Below are positions 1 through 14,543 of a stretch of DNA of 64,000 bases, in pieces (the first letter of the stretch is position 1; the number at the start of each line of letters is the position of its first letter). The position numbers and the translations under genes are program-made. The notes under the pieces were generated by a model that was not told the origin of the DNA, searched no databases, and was given only the letters and a program-made list of their open reading frames with translations. The stretch comes from Tanytarsus gracilentus (Eukaryota; Arthropoda; Insecta; Diptera; Chironomidae): positions 868,001 to 932,000 of the forward strand of contig JAXRKN010000025.1 of the NCBI GenBank assembly GCA_038502055.1, given 5' to 3'.

Positions 1-527
1 GAATAGGAAACCATCGCGTGTCTTCCATAAGAAATAATAAAAAGTAGTTAAAATTGTTGCTCAACTTAAAAATCAAGATCGAGTCAAAAAATATTACAAT
101 GAAATTTAAAACGATACGAAAAATTTACAATTCAAATGATTATTCGAGAAAGTTATCAACTCAGTAATTTGCGAAAGGAAAAAATAATCTCTTAACTGAC
201 TATTATGTTTTAAAATTTGTTGGTTAAGTTGTCAATTCTAAATTGATTTGCTAATTGAGTAGCTTTGGTAATTTTCTAAGGACGGCACATTTGCATGTGA
301 TCACTTAATTCAACAGCTTGGTGCAATTAGAAAAAACTGGCAACGTTGGAATTACTTACGAAAATGTTAGGACATTTTATTAAAACAGTACTTGGAGAAT
401 AATTTATTTTTAATATTTTTATATAATTAAAAATTAAATCTATTTTTTTTAAATTCAAATTATAATATTTTTATCCTAATACAATATCCATCCAGTGTAT
501 GCATTTCATTCTTTCACACGCAACTCA
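1..527. other. non-coding AT-rich sequence
   Basis: No coding exon is recognisable on either strand. The sequence is AT-rich and has only short open frames without splice or family support. It lies upstream of the CRE and Inr/DPE promoter described next and may include its distal regulatory DNA. Confidence 0.5.
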
Positions 528-535
528 TGACGTCA
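528..535. promoter_or_regulatory. palindromic CRE (TGACGTCA)
   Basis: A perfect 8-bp cAMP-response element palindrome, the canonical CREB/ATF site, lies about 107 bp upstream of the proposed start site at 635. It is followed by a CT-rich (GAGA-type on the other strand) tract from about 544 to 598. The match and the spacing are seen in the sequence; factor binding is inferred. Confidence 0.5.
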
Positions 536-632
536 CAAATCTGTTTCTCTCTCTCTTTCTTTTAAATTTTTCTCTCAAAAATCTCTCTCGCTCTCTCGTC
601 GACTAACTAGTCACAGTAATGTAATAAACATT

Positions 633-666
633 TCAGTATTGGAGAAATCATTGAGACATTAAGACG
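633..666 (+). promoter_or_regulatory. TATA-less core promoter: Inr plus DPE
   Basis: TCAGTA at 633-638 fits the arthropod initiator, with A at 635 as +1. AGACG at 662-666 begins exactly at +28 and matches the downstream promoter element consensus RGWYV. The strict +28 spacing makes a chance pair less likely, and a CRE lies upstream. The downstream sequence, about 635 to 1031, is a purine-rich leader without a long frame and could be a 5' untranslated exon; GTAAAT at 1032 is a weak donor candidate. The first plus-strand coding exons downstream belong to the DYRK kinase, so this may be its distal promoter, but the link is inferred. Confidence 0.5.
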
Positions 667-3600
667 CGAAGTTAGAGAAAAAAAAAACAATACCAAGAGA
701 TTGAATTAGTTTGCATTAATTCCATAGGGAGTGAAGAAAAAAGTCTTTAAAGAAACTTTCTTTCTTCCAATTTGAATTAAAATCTCAATAAGGTGTGAAT
801 CTTTACAAGAGAAAAAATTGATTTGTCTCTTGTTGAAAAAAAGGGAAAAGAAATAAGAAAAATTCTCAAATATTGTTCCATAAGAGAGAAGAAAAAATTT
901 TCGTGTGTGGAATAAAAAGTGAAGAAGTGATTAAAAAAGAAGAAAAAAATTGAAGCTGAGCAGAGAATAGCCTAAGAAAGGAAGGATTATCTCCCTCTAG
1001 AATTGCAGCTTTGAGCGCCTAATTTAACAAAGTAAATAATTTATTCACTATTTAATTATTCCTAGACAATCAGTTTTTGCGATGAAGAATCGAATGGCGC
1101 ATTCCATAATGTGAAATGTCTAAATTACTCACACTTAGAATATCGATTTTTTTGCCACGAAATCTAATAAATCCTTGAACGGATAAAATAAGTATTTTTA
1201 GTTGTGATCTCTAAAAAGGCTACTGTTGCTCTTTTTTTACATCACACAGTTTGAGAGAGCTATTATCATATGGCAGTTTTGTTTCGGATACCTGATGAAA
1301 TCTAGCTAAAGTTCGAACACTTATGAGTCACATGAAAATAAATCTGTTGGCAGCCAAAGGTAATTAATGGATTTGAGGTGATCTCATATATCTCAACTGA
1401 GCTGAGGCTGTAATTTTGGTATTTAATATTTATTGATCTTGCGAGAGATATAATGTGAGTGTATGATAAATATCGCAAGGAAATTGCCATAAATGTTATT
1501 ATGAATAGAATTCATAAGGATTCTCTTTATAATGTTATTAATATGATTGGACCCCCATGAAATTGATGCAAGGGGTGAAAGTTTTCTTTATTAAAATTTA
1601 AGTTATATAAAAATCTCATTCTTTGAAAATTCTCATAAAACTTTCTAAGAAAACTTTCAAAATTCCCCATTATTAATCACCCCGTACACACTGTACGATT
1701 ATTGTCATCACTCAGTTTCCAATAAATTTTTTAACTAAAGCCAATCCTATTCAGAAAGCGCTCAAATGTGTGCCAACATAATCGTACCATTTGATCTATA
1801 AAATTATCCTCCATCTAAATAATGGGATTAGAAATTCTTATTTTGTCACCATTCGCCATAAGCTAAAATCAAATTATTGACATCCATTCGATAATTTTTT
1901 GTAAAAATCAGTTTAAAGCCGATAATGACGAAATTGAACATGGCGAATAAGAAGCGAGCGATCATGACAATGTGACATTTTCAAATCCGTTAAACATCCC
2001 GTCACATCTCACGTTTTATTGCAATTCACCTTTCCCGGTTCACTTTAAACTGAAAAAAAAATATTTGTGTTGCAACATTTTCAATATGCAAGCACATATA
2101 AAAAAGTCTGACCACAAATGTGACACAATACGTGAAAGTACAACAAAAGTTAAGAACAAATCACCTTAATTGGATATCGCCATGTAATTGGATTCACAAT
2201 TTTCTTAAACAAAAATTCTCATGCGGCCTCGGCCCTTTATTTTTTCGGCATTATTGATTTTGTTGCGACTGTCTCAAGGAGTTTTTGTCGCCTCGGCAGT
2301 AAAACAATGATTTTAAAATATTTTGAGTAAAAAATAGATGCGTGGTGTTGATAACAAAAACACCCTTCTGCTCTCACGTCTCGCACATATTGGTTTGACA
2401 ATTTGCCATTGACAACGCACAAGGCAAAAAGCAAACAATTTCTCTCAGTCTGAACCTGAAAATATCATTTTGCTGTAAAATAATTATTATTGTGTGGTGT
2501 GACTCGATGCATAATCGACGTTAGAGTAAATTTTGACTGTAAATGCTGCCAATTTTGAAATGTTTATAATTGACTCATCATCGTCATCCAAGAGAGACTT
2601 ATGAATAACCTGAAACACGGCCCCCGGAAAAGAAAACGTTTTCAGTTTTTCACGCTATTGAATTAAGCTGAGTGATAACAAGCGAAAGTGAAGGTTGAAT
2701 AAAGTAATGAACCTTATCAGTAATTATGCGTGTGTGTTGTTTTTTATATACTCTCTAACGTTTGCAGTTGTTTCAATTTGTATATTTTTTTATTTTCCTC
2801 ATAAAACTCTCTATTCATATTCATTATTTTTTCAATTTACTCGACTGGATGATAATTATTTTTATTTTGCACAAAAAAGTGTAGTTTGTGGAAATAAACT
2901 TTGAGCTTAATATATTTATTTTGTTTCCTAAATAGCTGAGTATATAGAATTTTTTGTGAAAGTTTTTATTTTTTACTGCTCTTCATTTAGCTACTTTTTA
3001 GATAATCAAAGATATGACATATGCAAAAGCTTTTAAATTCTTTAAGCATACAAATTTTTTAAATCCAAAAACCAAAAAATTTGGGTTAAATTTAATTATT
3101 GAAATATTTCTCAATTTCCATTTCTTGATATTTTGGTGTATTTTTTTCACGAGCTCCCTAAAAAATATACAAAATTTACTGCTGTTTACGTATTGCACAA
3201 TTTTCCCAATTTTCTTTTCCACTAGTTCGTTCATGTTTCAATTTTTTTTATCAAATTGAATTCAATCGAACTCGTCTGACATCACTTTGAAGATTATTTC
3301 TATTTACTCCAACGACATAGCTTTGTTGGAAGCTATAACGAATTTGCTGATTCGTAAAATTTAATGAGTAATAGCAACTTTTATCATCATCTGGTTGCTT
3401 TCACTTTCATGAATTTTCATTCCGAGAACAGCATGATTTTACGAGATTTTAGGCGAATACAGAAAGCTGCAAATTGTAATTAGATGAAAATAATTGCGAC
3501 GAAAGAATAGCACCAAACTCTTTTATTCATTTCTTCGCCTCTCACTCGGCCAGCAATTGAGAAAATACAAAGAGTTATTTAGAAATTTTTCAAATCTTTT

Positions 3601-3731
3601 CAAATTTTGCAACTAAAGAAAAATAGTTTGAAGTTTTATTGAATACACACGATCCTTGAAGAAACTGTTTATTTTGCATTGCAAATTAAAGCTTTTAAAA
3701 AAATTATTCTTTTCAAAATATTGCATAACCA

Positions 3732-3815
3732 TTGTAGCAGAAAAAGTGTTCTTTTAGAGCTCTCTTTTCCAACAACTCTTTTAAATAGCTCTAAAAGAGT
3801 TTAATTGTGCTACAA
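3732..3815. repeat. imperfect inverted repeat, possible mini-MITE or hairpin
   Basis: The ends are reciprocal (TTGTAGCA at 3732-3739 and TGCTACAA at 3808-3815). An inner perfect arm, CTTTTAGAGCT (3751-3761), pairs with AGCTCTAAAAG (3787-3797). The whole could fold into one long stem with a loop of about 25 nt. No target-site duplication is evident, so a transposon origin is only possible. Confidence 0.4.
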
Positions 3816-6800
3816 GGGAAGCGGTCACATATGTGCTCTTATTTTTTTGAGGTTTTTTATTGTTGGCGTTTTATCAATCATGCGATTCGAATTTCAAACA
3901 CCGAGACGAATCAAGTGAATTTGCCAAAATGAGATAATATGGTGTTGCCAATTAAATATATTTTTTTCAGTTTTGCACAATCGATATTTTTATAATTATC
4001 CGACGAGAATATTTTTAATTCAATGGGTTTTTATCGCAAAGTGCACATTGCAAACTTTTGTGTATTACGACGGCGATAAAATGCAGTTGGATGTTTGGTT
4101 GACTGACTCCCTTGTACCTTCCGCGACGCTCTGCGTTTGAAAAATTGTGCAATAGTTGGTAATTTAAAAAAATGAGGGTGTTTTTGTACTACTTAATTTC
4201 AAGTTTAACTCCCTTGGATCCCTAGAAATATTTTTGAGTATTTACATAATTTTACAATGATTCCATATTCTGCTGCAATGATGATAAAATCACTATATTT
4301 GTTTGAGGATCATAAAATTAAAATAATTTGCAAACAATTGGCAATACAATCAATTAAAAAAGCGCAAAGGTGTGCATAAATAGCATGAGCAAAAATGCAT
4401 TTCACTATTTTTTATAACACTATCGAATGGTCTACGGAGCGGAAACATTTTGTTGAGCAGTGAAAACGGGAACCATCGCGTTTCTCATATATTATGTTAA
4501 ATAGATCATTCACCTGATGTATTTTTATTACATTGTGAAAAAAAAGAAAAATTTTGTGTGTTGACTCTGAGAATGACTGAAACTGAATACAATTGCCAGA
4601 AAGCTTATTTTCGATTAATTGCTATAAACGTGCGCCGTTTTACTACTCGCACGAATGTGTAAAAAAATTTGGACAATACAAAATTGTGAAATTTATTGTA
4701 GCAAAAGAGAGGAAAAGAACAATTTTTTGAAAAAAAATATATGTAAATGAACAACAGTTAATCGTCAGTGAATTGTGTGCCATATTCTTACAAAACTACT
4801 AGTTTTTACCTCGAACTGAACCACGTGTTACGATTTGCTTTCAAAATAGTCACTTTTACAGTTTAAGAACAGTCGCATGTGTGCTCATAAATTTCTCAAA
4901 TAAGAAATTATTCACTCATTTTTTCTAAGTTTCTCAAGCGTTCATTGAATAATATTTGAGTAACCTATTTCACATCATTTCCTACGATTGCCAGAAAATT
5001 ATAAAATATATATTTCATCGTCCACGCAACACTGAGTGAGAGTCGAGGGCATCGCTAAGTGATTTCTGCACACTCAAATAATTCATATTCAAATTTAATT
5101 GAGCATCCGAGTGCAAAATGAGAGATAATTTGGTTTTAAAATTAACAGAAGTTTTCAATTGAGTTTAGTAGTGAAAAAAAATTAAAATTTAAGAGCTGTT
5201 TAAAATCAATAGGAAAAACGTGAATTTCACCCTCAAAACTCATCAAATTAAACCCAACAAGCCCACTCAACTTAACCCATTTGCATCTAAATACACTAAA
5301 TGACTCACAAATTATTCCAACATTGAATCAGATATTGATTTCTATTTCATTTAATAGCGCAACTCCTCATTACTGGATGCTGCACGCATGTTTTAATTCA
5401 ATTAAAAATGAAATCAACATTTTAATTTTAATATATGAGTTTCACTTTCATGCGTTACACAAACAATTTCCTCACTATTTTGCTTTCTTTAGACAAGACT
5501 CATCACTGTCGATGATGATTTTTAGTCGTAAAGTACAGGATGCCAAAGTGAATTGATGTTCCTCTTGCGTTTTTTTCCTTTGAGCGCTACCGGTCAGCCA
5601 ATTAGGTAAAAGATTTATGGGTGAAATTTCTACGCTTTGATATTGAACGTCAACTAAATTTAGAGGTTATTAATTTTGACACCAATTCTCGATGTTTTAC
5701 CAAAAATAGTCATAGTGACATCGTGATTTATCAATTTTGAAGTGTTCTCTTAACACATCAATAAAATTCAACCTTAATCGTTCAAGTCAAACTATTTTGT
5801 TGTTAAATGTTCTCTGACTCCTCAACATAAAAATTTTGAGTTCTCCAAATTTGAGAATAAAAAAACTGGCGAAAGAGAGAGAGAGAGAGAAAGAGACAAA
5901 CAGAGCGAACGGTTTTGAAACTTTGACCAAGAGTGTGTACTGAAGTTTAATGAACTCCTCTTTCCACCGCTTTTTGTCGTCGCTTGCGTACACTAGTAAC
6001 TAGTTGAACTTAATTCCATGTAGGGCCAGCGTTAATGAATGCTTATGTGAGTAAAAGTTAGATATGATAATTTTATCACTATGGGAAGTGCTTGAGAATT
6101 AAGCATGATGAATTATTCAATTGATGGCTATTGAGTTATTTGTTGCGCTTTAGAAGGCGGTTCTTGGTATTTTGTAATTATGCAATCTTTAATGACAAAG
6201 TTTATGGGACCTAAAAGGAATTTTATGGTTTCTTTATTTAATTTTTACTGGCCCAATAATTTAATCTCCATCCTAACACAACCCGCAAATTTCACGTCTC
6301 ATGAAGTTCTAAGAAATCCACCAGTAACCTTCCTATACTAATGCTCTTCACAAAGCAAAACTTCCTCCTGCTGAGTGCTGTCTCACCAAAATTAATTGCT
6401 GTCTGCTCGTTCTCCATGAAAAAATGACCAAAACAGTTTCTCCTCCTTGACCACGATCATTGAACTGAACAATGACATATTTTAAGATTGACTTTCATCT
6501 TTATATGTTTCATTTTTACGAATGTCGTAAGTGATCACTCGAGTATTGCTTTTCGTGTAAATATTGAAATTCGTTTCTTTAAACTTGCCACGTGAAAAGA
6601 ACTTGAAAAACAGGATAAACGCCACTTTTCCTATCATATGTGTCTTTTTCAATTTCTTCACTTGAGAGTGCCGCAATGTGCAAATCGATGGGTTAATTTG
6701 TGAGTCACGTGAAATTTTTCTGGTTTTTACTTTAAACAGCCTTTTTAAGCCAAATTTAAGTTTACAAACCCTTCGTCGTGCCACAAATTGTTTGTCTTTT

Positions 6801-8993
6801 TTCTTTCTTCCAATGCCACCGTTTTAATTTTAAACTTGCTATATTTATGCATCGTGCACCTCTGTGTCTCGATTTACTACCATTAAAACAGGTTTTTCCT
6901 CTTCACCTTCTCCTCACATCTCCCATTTTCAGCTCAAATACGGTTCTTGGAAAGAAAAATAGATGAAAGTGTCGATAGTTGAGTCATTCAGATGGAGAGA
7001 GTAAGAATCTCATTGACATAGTTATTAGTTCGAGTGTAAATAGCAGGATATAAGGTGATGAGGCCTCCTTAACTATTTATAGGAGACATGTTTTGCTTTT
7101 CAACTCTTTCTTTCTTCTTTTCGCTTTCTTGAGACATGATTGAAATCTAAATTAAGCACAAAATTGTTTGAAAATGACAAGAGTGCGCGAGCGAGAACAA
7201 GAGTCTCGTTGTTTGTGTGTTATAACGTCGCTCTTTTTTTTGATGAACAAAAATGGGTCACCATCCCATCAACTTGAAAGTCAAATTTTCTAATGATGAG
7301 GATTGTTTTAATGAAGAAATTTTTTCGGTTACCAGATGATGTCGAGAAAGTGAGGGAGGTGAACTATAAAAAAGAGCACTCTCAAGTGTTGTAACCTTTC
7401 TTTAATAAAGTTTCTTTTTTGAGGCCACATAAACTCAATAAAATTAGATAGATGTGTATGACTTCTCTACATCTTTGTTCTAAATTTTTTAATAAAAATG
7501 TGAAAATTTATGATTAATAGATCTCGGTCACTCGCGCAATGAGGAAGTGTTGTAGATCTTACATTACTAATATGGTTTGAAGATTTACAAAAACATCCGC
7601 GTCATATGAAATTTACATATCGAGCCATAAATTCGTCTTGATTTTCATACTCGCTTGGCGCAGGTCAGTATTATGATTTGACTGAAATTTATTAACTCCT
7701 CCATGGATGTTCATGTTTATAATTATATTGTTTACTTTATTTTCTCCACTGCTTTCCAAACTCACTTGCACCCCAAAAAAAAGTTTTATAAATTTCTCTT
7801 CGGTTTATTTGATGGTGGCATGCACCAAGTCAATTTTGATATTTATCATAAAATAGAGTCAGCGAACAACTGCTCAATTAATTTTATTTTCTGAAATGTC
7901 TCTCGATTTAATAATTTTCATATTTTATAATTTTCCCTGTTTTTATTTTTTAAGTTGATCTTGTTAGTTATATCATTTAGTGGTTATGATTTTTTTAGGG
8001 TAAAAGTTTGCCAGATCCTTTTTTATGGTCGATAATTTATGGTTTTGAAATATTTTTCTTTGTGGTTGATACCTCAAATAAATATTTTTAATTAATAAAA
8101 CAAATTCATTTCAAATAACTAGTTTAAACTTAATTTAATTGTCTTATAAATAATTATTAAATTGTACTGTTTTTCTGACTCCCTCAAAAAAAAGTTTATC
8201 CTTATATCGCGGATATTTCAATTGACTTTGCTGCTGCAACACTTTCGTTGGAATTTTGCGGATGTTCCACTCACAATGTCATGGGTTTATAATAAAGTTT
8301 CGCTGAAAAGCAGCTATAAAACTCTTCCTTCAAAAAAGTTACAATTGAGCACACGACATGATAAAATTTATGATGATAAAGAAATTTTTTGTTCATATAT
8401 TTTACTTACTTAAAGTTTTCTCTCTCGATTGTTGTTAGTTTGTCGATATTGATTTAATTTACTTATTGAATTTTTTTTGTTTGGAAAGGAGAAACTTTTT
8501 TTTGTAGAAAGGGTTGTTAATGTCTACCATTCCGATTTGTGTCACTAAAATTAAAATTTATGATTTTGTTACTTTCACTCCGAGTCAGACTTTAATCTGC
8601 GACTTTTTGGCTTATTAATTTAATTAACTTAATTGATATTAATTTGTGCATAATTTAATTAAGACGGAAGTTTACTTAATGTTTGTAAATTAAAGCTTCT
8701 TCATAATGAAGCCTTGAACAGGGCGATTAAAAGATATTTTAATAGAGTGCAAATAAATGTTTATTTATTCTCGCAAATTTATTAAAATTAAGCTTCAAAC
8801 TCAAGTGTGATTGATTAAAAAAGTAAAGAGATTACTCAGGAAATGAAAACTAGGCTGTGAATAATTTACGTTTGAAAGGATCCTGTTATTCTGACACTAT
8901 AGATGCATTACTCAGATTTATTCACATTAATCACTTTCTTTATACGTGATGAAATAATTCTGGGGATGGTGACTCACTCAAAAGTAAGAATAA

Positions 8994-9000
<7 letters not shown>

Positions 9001-9025
<25 letters not shown>

Positions 9026-9063
9026 ATTGGGTTAAATTTTTTTTTTTTTAAATTTTTTTTTTT
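9001..9063. repeat. poly-T tracts
   Basis: Three long runs of T (about 24, 12 and 13 bases) are separated by short interruptions. They are simple-sequence low complexity. One end could be an old retroposed poly-A tail, but no adjacent retrogene is visible. Confidence 0.7.
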
Positions 9064-12000
9064 TTATTTAATTACCGTCCCAAAAAAGCTAAAAATGTGC
9101 CCGGAACGCGAATTTTACCATAAATTTATTTTGTGAGGTTGACAGATTTTAAAATAAAATATTTGAGACACAAAATTTTGTAGGAAATTAGTTATTGTCT
9201 ATGAAATTTTTAAAATTAAATTTGTTTTTGAATTTTTTTTCATCACCCTAAAATCAAGGGCTGACATTTACGTACATTAAAAATTTAACTTTCTCATCCC
9301 TTGCCTAAATTCAACTTATTTCCATATGAACATTAAACAAAAGCAGGGCCATCATGAACACCAATTCTGTCCCGAATAGCTTGCATTACATACGCGCTTT
9401 GTATAATCGCTCTAATTGTTGTCGTCGCTGAGATTCATTACGAATTCAAATCATTTTACTTCATGATCTAATCTCATTTAATGTGAACAACTAGCTACAA
9501 TCCTTATTATATTATATTTAGGAAGTGTAACCTCTCGGCAGAGACGACTCATGTTTTGTTTTTTTTTTATTTTGTCGCTCCAATTTATAGTTTTAGATTT
9601 TTTGAGAGTTTTTCGTGTCCATTGACCATAAGATTGCACAGGTTGTTTGCCTCTAACACACATTTACTTTTCCGCTCTCTACTATCACAAACTTTTCTAT
9701 GAAATTTGTGTCATTGTGATTTATTAACTGCAAATCTCTCGGTTGCGTGCAATTGTTATCATTTATAAGTCACTCATTTTATTTTATCTAACATATATGT
9801 GTCTCTCAATCTCAATCGATTGCGGAACACTGCAGTGGAATGATAAGAACTTTTTACACATTCGTTTCTGTGTCAGTGACATGATTTTGATTTTTTTATT
9901 AGAGTACTATAAAATTTTTGTTTCGATGCTTCATCGGTCAACAAATTCGTTCAAATATTGTTCTTGTTCCGCTGTCGAGAGCATCGAGAGTAGCATGAAA
10001 AAATGATTGACCAACACATTTTGTGGTGTGAGTCATGAGGCAGAAATAAATCTTGGATTGAGAAATTTTTCTTTCTTACTTCGCATATAAATAGATATGA
10101 AAATGTGTGTCGTTTAAGTTAAACTTGTGCAATTTTATATTTTGCTAGCATTTTATTGAATCAATCGCCACCGGTTGAGACATAAGGAATTAAATTGACG
10201 AGAACTAATGACATAGTTTAAATATTGAAATTCTTATAATGCATAAATTGAGAAAAATAACTATAGAGGGTGTTAAGGAGCAGTTTATGAAAAGAAAGAA
10301 TTTAACGTATTTTTTGCATTTTAAAATTTAAATTCTCTTTTGATTTTAATTTTTGACTTCTAAATTACAATTTTTAAATAATAAAAAATTAGACATTTCA
10401 CATCATACGACTCATTTCACTACAGGCTACATAAAACCTTCTAGAAATGCACTTAGAACTGAAACGTACTTGTACGCTACGCGTAGCTCAATATTTGCAT
10501 TCAATTACTTGCTCAATATTTAATAAAATGATATGATGATGTTGTGTACCAATAGTCGAGGTTAGAAGGTTTCAAAATCGAAGAGAGTTCTTGAATTCCT
10601 CACTCTACGAAATGACAACAAAACATTGAGGTTAGCTTAGTAAATTGAGATGCACATAATGGATAATTAACAACTCTATTGACACAAGAATGAACTTCGT
10701 TATCTCCGTCATAATGACGATTTACGGTCGCCCATTTTGAAAGTGTCAGATTACAAAAAAAAGAAGTCGAGCATTTTTCATAATTAACGTGCCAGTGAGA
10801 GGCTCAAAAATCATCGTACGATGTTGTACACGATGTGAGATACAGATAAATTCGAGTTAAACAAATTTCATTCTATTTGCACTCGAAAATTTCGATTTAA
10901 AGCGAAAAAGTAATTTTTTTCACTTTCTCCTTTTTATTTATTACGCTTGCTCACTTTATCTCTAACATGAAATCGAATTGAAGTGATTTGTTATTAAACC
11001 AGTCATTAGTCATTTCAAATCAAAATTTATTAACCTCATAACTTCATAACTTCCCGTCGAGTTATTCGATCTCGACTGAGATGAAGAAGAATAATTTTTA
11101 TAAACACGAGAAGCCACTTCAAGGTGATAAGATAATAAAAATTGAAACAAAGTTCTGTAAAAAATATTTAGGCTTTTATAATTTATGAAATCAATTCAAA
11201 ATTTAAAAATCACAAAACTTTCTATAGTTAATTTAATATTTGAGAATAAAAAAAGTCCCTAATTTTCCTAAAAAGTAAAATATTTCAAAACCTCCAAAAA
11301 GTTACTTGAAAATCCATAAAAATTAATGCACCTATTTATTATTAAATAAAGGAATTCTAATCTCAAATAAAATATTGCGCGCAGTTGCTCACACCTTGTT
11401 TAAACAAAGTAAATTTAAATTCATCGAATGCCAACGACATTAAATACTCACTCAAAGCAGCTCGGTTAGAGAAAGAGAGTCTTTCTTATTATTCTTTCTC
11501 CATATACCTTCGCCATCATGTTTAACTAACGTTCTCTCTCCGTTTCTTGTCCGAGAGTTATTGTTAAATCAAGCAGGTAGAATTGAGAACAAAATTCTAC
11601 AGTGAGACAGAAAGAAAATACAAAAAAAATTCACATGGCGAGTGAGTAAGCAAGGTTAGAAAAACCATTTCGTAAGGTAGAGTTTCATCTTCTGGTGAAA
11701 AAAAAATGTATGTAAGAAAACTATAATTGAATTATTGCCAGACTGTGAGCTCAATCGAAGGTCAACGATTTTTGTTGCCTTGTTCTTTTCTTCTTATTTT
11801 TCCCCTTTTCGGATGTTCATGATGATCATAGTAAAAGTTTTTTTTGCACGTATGCGAAAAACATTTTTTTCGTTCAATCGCCCAAAATAATTTATGCAAT
11901 GTGACGACATGTGCAGAGGAGACACTGATAATTTCTCACCTTGCGTATATAAAAACAATAATCTACGAAATTGCTGTTCGCGTCGCCCATAAAATAAGTT

Positions 12001-14543
12001 ATGATGTTTATACTGTCTCAGCGATTTCTCTGTCGAATAAAAGTGTCCATCTGGCAAACTTTATGGACTGCCATGAATTTTTTGTATATAAATACTTTTT
12101 TGAGGTTTTTCGGGAAATCCTTTGAAAACGTGTGGTGTGACACATTTATTTGCTATATTTATAAAATATTTTTCGAGATTTTCTGAGAAATCTTGCATAC
12201 GTATTAGTTTTCAAGAATTGAGCTTTTTAAGAAAATAAATATTTTAATTTTTACATGAGTCTTTGAATAACTGAAAACAAGCCTCAACCCTTGTCAATTT
12301 TATAGCGCTCGTAAAAGACTCTCAAATGTGTTTTATTTCTCATGATGATCACAACAATGGCTTATATGTGATAGAAATTATGTCAATTTATCTTCTTAGT
12401 TCTCAATTAAATTTCACAACGCCGGAGAGACGCGTTAAAAAGGTCAATGAATTTATACAAATTTCATCATTGTAAAATTACAATTCGAGCCGAGAAAGAC
12501 TGCATTTGAATCTTAAATTGAGTGAGAGGTTATGAAATATTCAAATTTTTCTACTCGTCTCAAAATGCAGTTAAGAATGATGACTAATTTCGGTCTCAAG
12601 CAGCGTACAGCTGTTACCATATATCAATGATATGTTGCTGCATACATGCATAAAATTCTTACACATATAGAAAATATAAAGAGCCAAAACTCGCACATAA
12701 GACGACTTAAAATTTTATCTAACTGATTAAGTTTTAAAAAAAATTTGACAAATTATAATTTTACTATTTTTTTAATTTTAATTTGTTCTATCCTAAGTTG
12801 TATCACATTAAGCGTCATTTGATTATTTTTGTACAAAGTCGACTCAATATGCAAGTTAACAACACACGATCCAGCGATAATATTATTAAAATACAAAAAG
12901 AGCATTGTATGCGCAATGAGACTTGGATCATTGCGGAAGTTTATTGTAAATTAGTTATTTATACACAACTAAGGACTTTTGAGAATAAAATTCTAAATCG
13001 GAAAAATTTAAACTGACAAATAATATTGAGCTTTACAAATTTATTACGGAATTTTTTCCTTTCCTCTTCACAACTTTAATAATTTTTTAAAAAACATTGA
13101 CGTAATACAGTTTTTATTTATATATGAGGAACATAGAATTTTAACTCTTGCTAGTTTCTAAGTCGAGGGAGATTCCAAAAGTAAACAATTTAAATGTGAA
13201 TTTCAGTTACATAAAAAAGCGCGTGGATTAAAAATAGAAAAGAGCAGCGCAGTCATTTCACAAGAAAAGATTAAATTTATAAGAATTCACTCGCTAGAGA
13301 GAATAAAATAAAAATAAAGGTACAAAAAGTGTTAGAATTGTTCAATTTAATCTTAATTTTGTGTGTGTCACATAAATCAAGCAATTCAATGGGGTTTCCT
13401 ATGTAACACTTAATTACAGTACGAGTGTGTCAATATCATAAAGCAAATACTGCATATGCAGCTGACATTGTTAACTCTTTGATAAGAGAGAGAAAAATAA
13501 CTATCAATATCGCGTGTTTGGAGCTACTGAAATACTTTTTTTGTTTGTTGTTTAAATAATTTTGCACACAACAAAGGCACTCGCATGTAATTTTTTGTTT
13601 AATAATATTTGGTTAGGCATATACTTATGAAATGAAAGTAATTTGAACAATTTCAAAAACCAAAGTATTAAACTACAATCTTAACGCATATAATAAAATT
13701 ATATTTTCTCATTCATTATTGACTTTTCAAAAAAACACTTGATAAACAATTTTTCTAAAATTTTCTTCCCTTGTAACAATGACCAAAGTTATCGCAAAAC
13801 TTCTCTTGATGATTTAATGATTTATAATTTGTAACTCCATCCTCCTTCGTTGCAAAAATAAACTTCACACGACCAGCTGGTAGAAATTTTTTACTGAGCC
13901 ACGAAAGTGAATATAGTTTTCCTCGCATGCCACATGAGCTGTACAGTTATGATAATTAACACATAACAGCAACCGTCACTCTCTATGAAGAGAAATTATT
14001 TTGATGATTAAAAAAGAAAAAGGCATTGAATATGAATATCAAATATGAATATTTTCTCATATAGTCGTCAGATAAAACCGAAACCTGTTGGTTGTTTTCT
14101 CATTTATTTTTTCAGAATATAAACATGAACGTTTTATGGTGTTTTATATACATATTTGTTTTATGTAATTTCATGTATGGTGTGCACGAAAAAGTGTACA
14201 TAAAAAAGAAATTCGTTATCACATCGTGACATGCGAACTCTTTCATCAGCTCGCTTTCGCTTAAAATCAATTTCACGTCAAAAACGTACATCGTTCATTA
14301 ATTGATATCTAATGATTCTAAAATCTCATGAATTAATTACCCTATAAATTGTAATGCGTCAATAAATCCCTTTTTTGACGACCACATTAAATAAAAGTTT
14401 TTTGTGTGCTTAATAAATTGAGGACGACGCTGCCAGGAAAAAAACGACTCACATTAAGAATCAGAATTTAATAGTTTTTATGCGCCTTGATATATGCAAC
14501 AATAAAAACCTAACTAGATTATTTTTTAATTTCACTTTTGCAG

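Larger units (their letters stand above)
1032..14543. other. long non-coding region, probable 5' intron of the DYRK kinase gene
   Basis: About 13.5 kb without a supported coding exon. All open frames here are short, AT-rich and without family similarity. Visible local structure is a 29-nt imperfect inverted repeat (3732-3815), a GA tract near 5875-5900 and long T runs at 9001-9063. The first recognisable kinase exon begins at 14544 in phase 0 with a clear acceptor, so at least one upstream exon carrying the start codon must exist. I could not identify it here. Large first introns are usual for developmental insect genes. Confidence 0.4.

Noticed and set aside
2998..3259. Overlapping open frames on both strands near 3 kb
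   Set aside because: Low-complexity AT-rich frames with no family or splice support.
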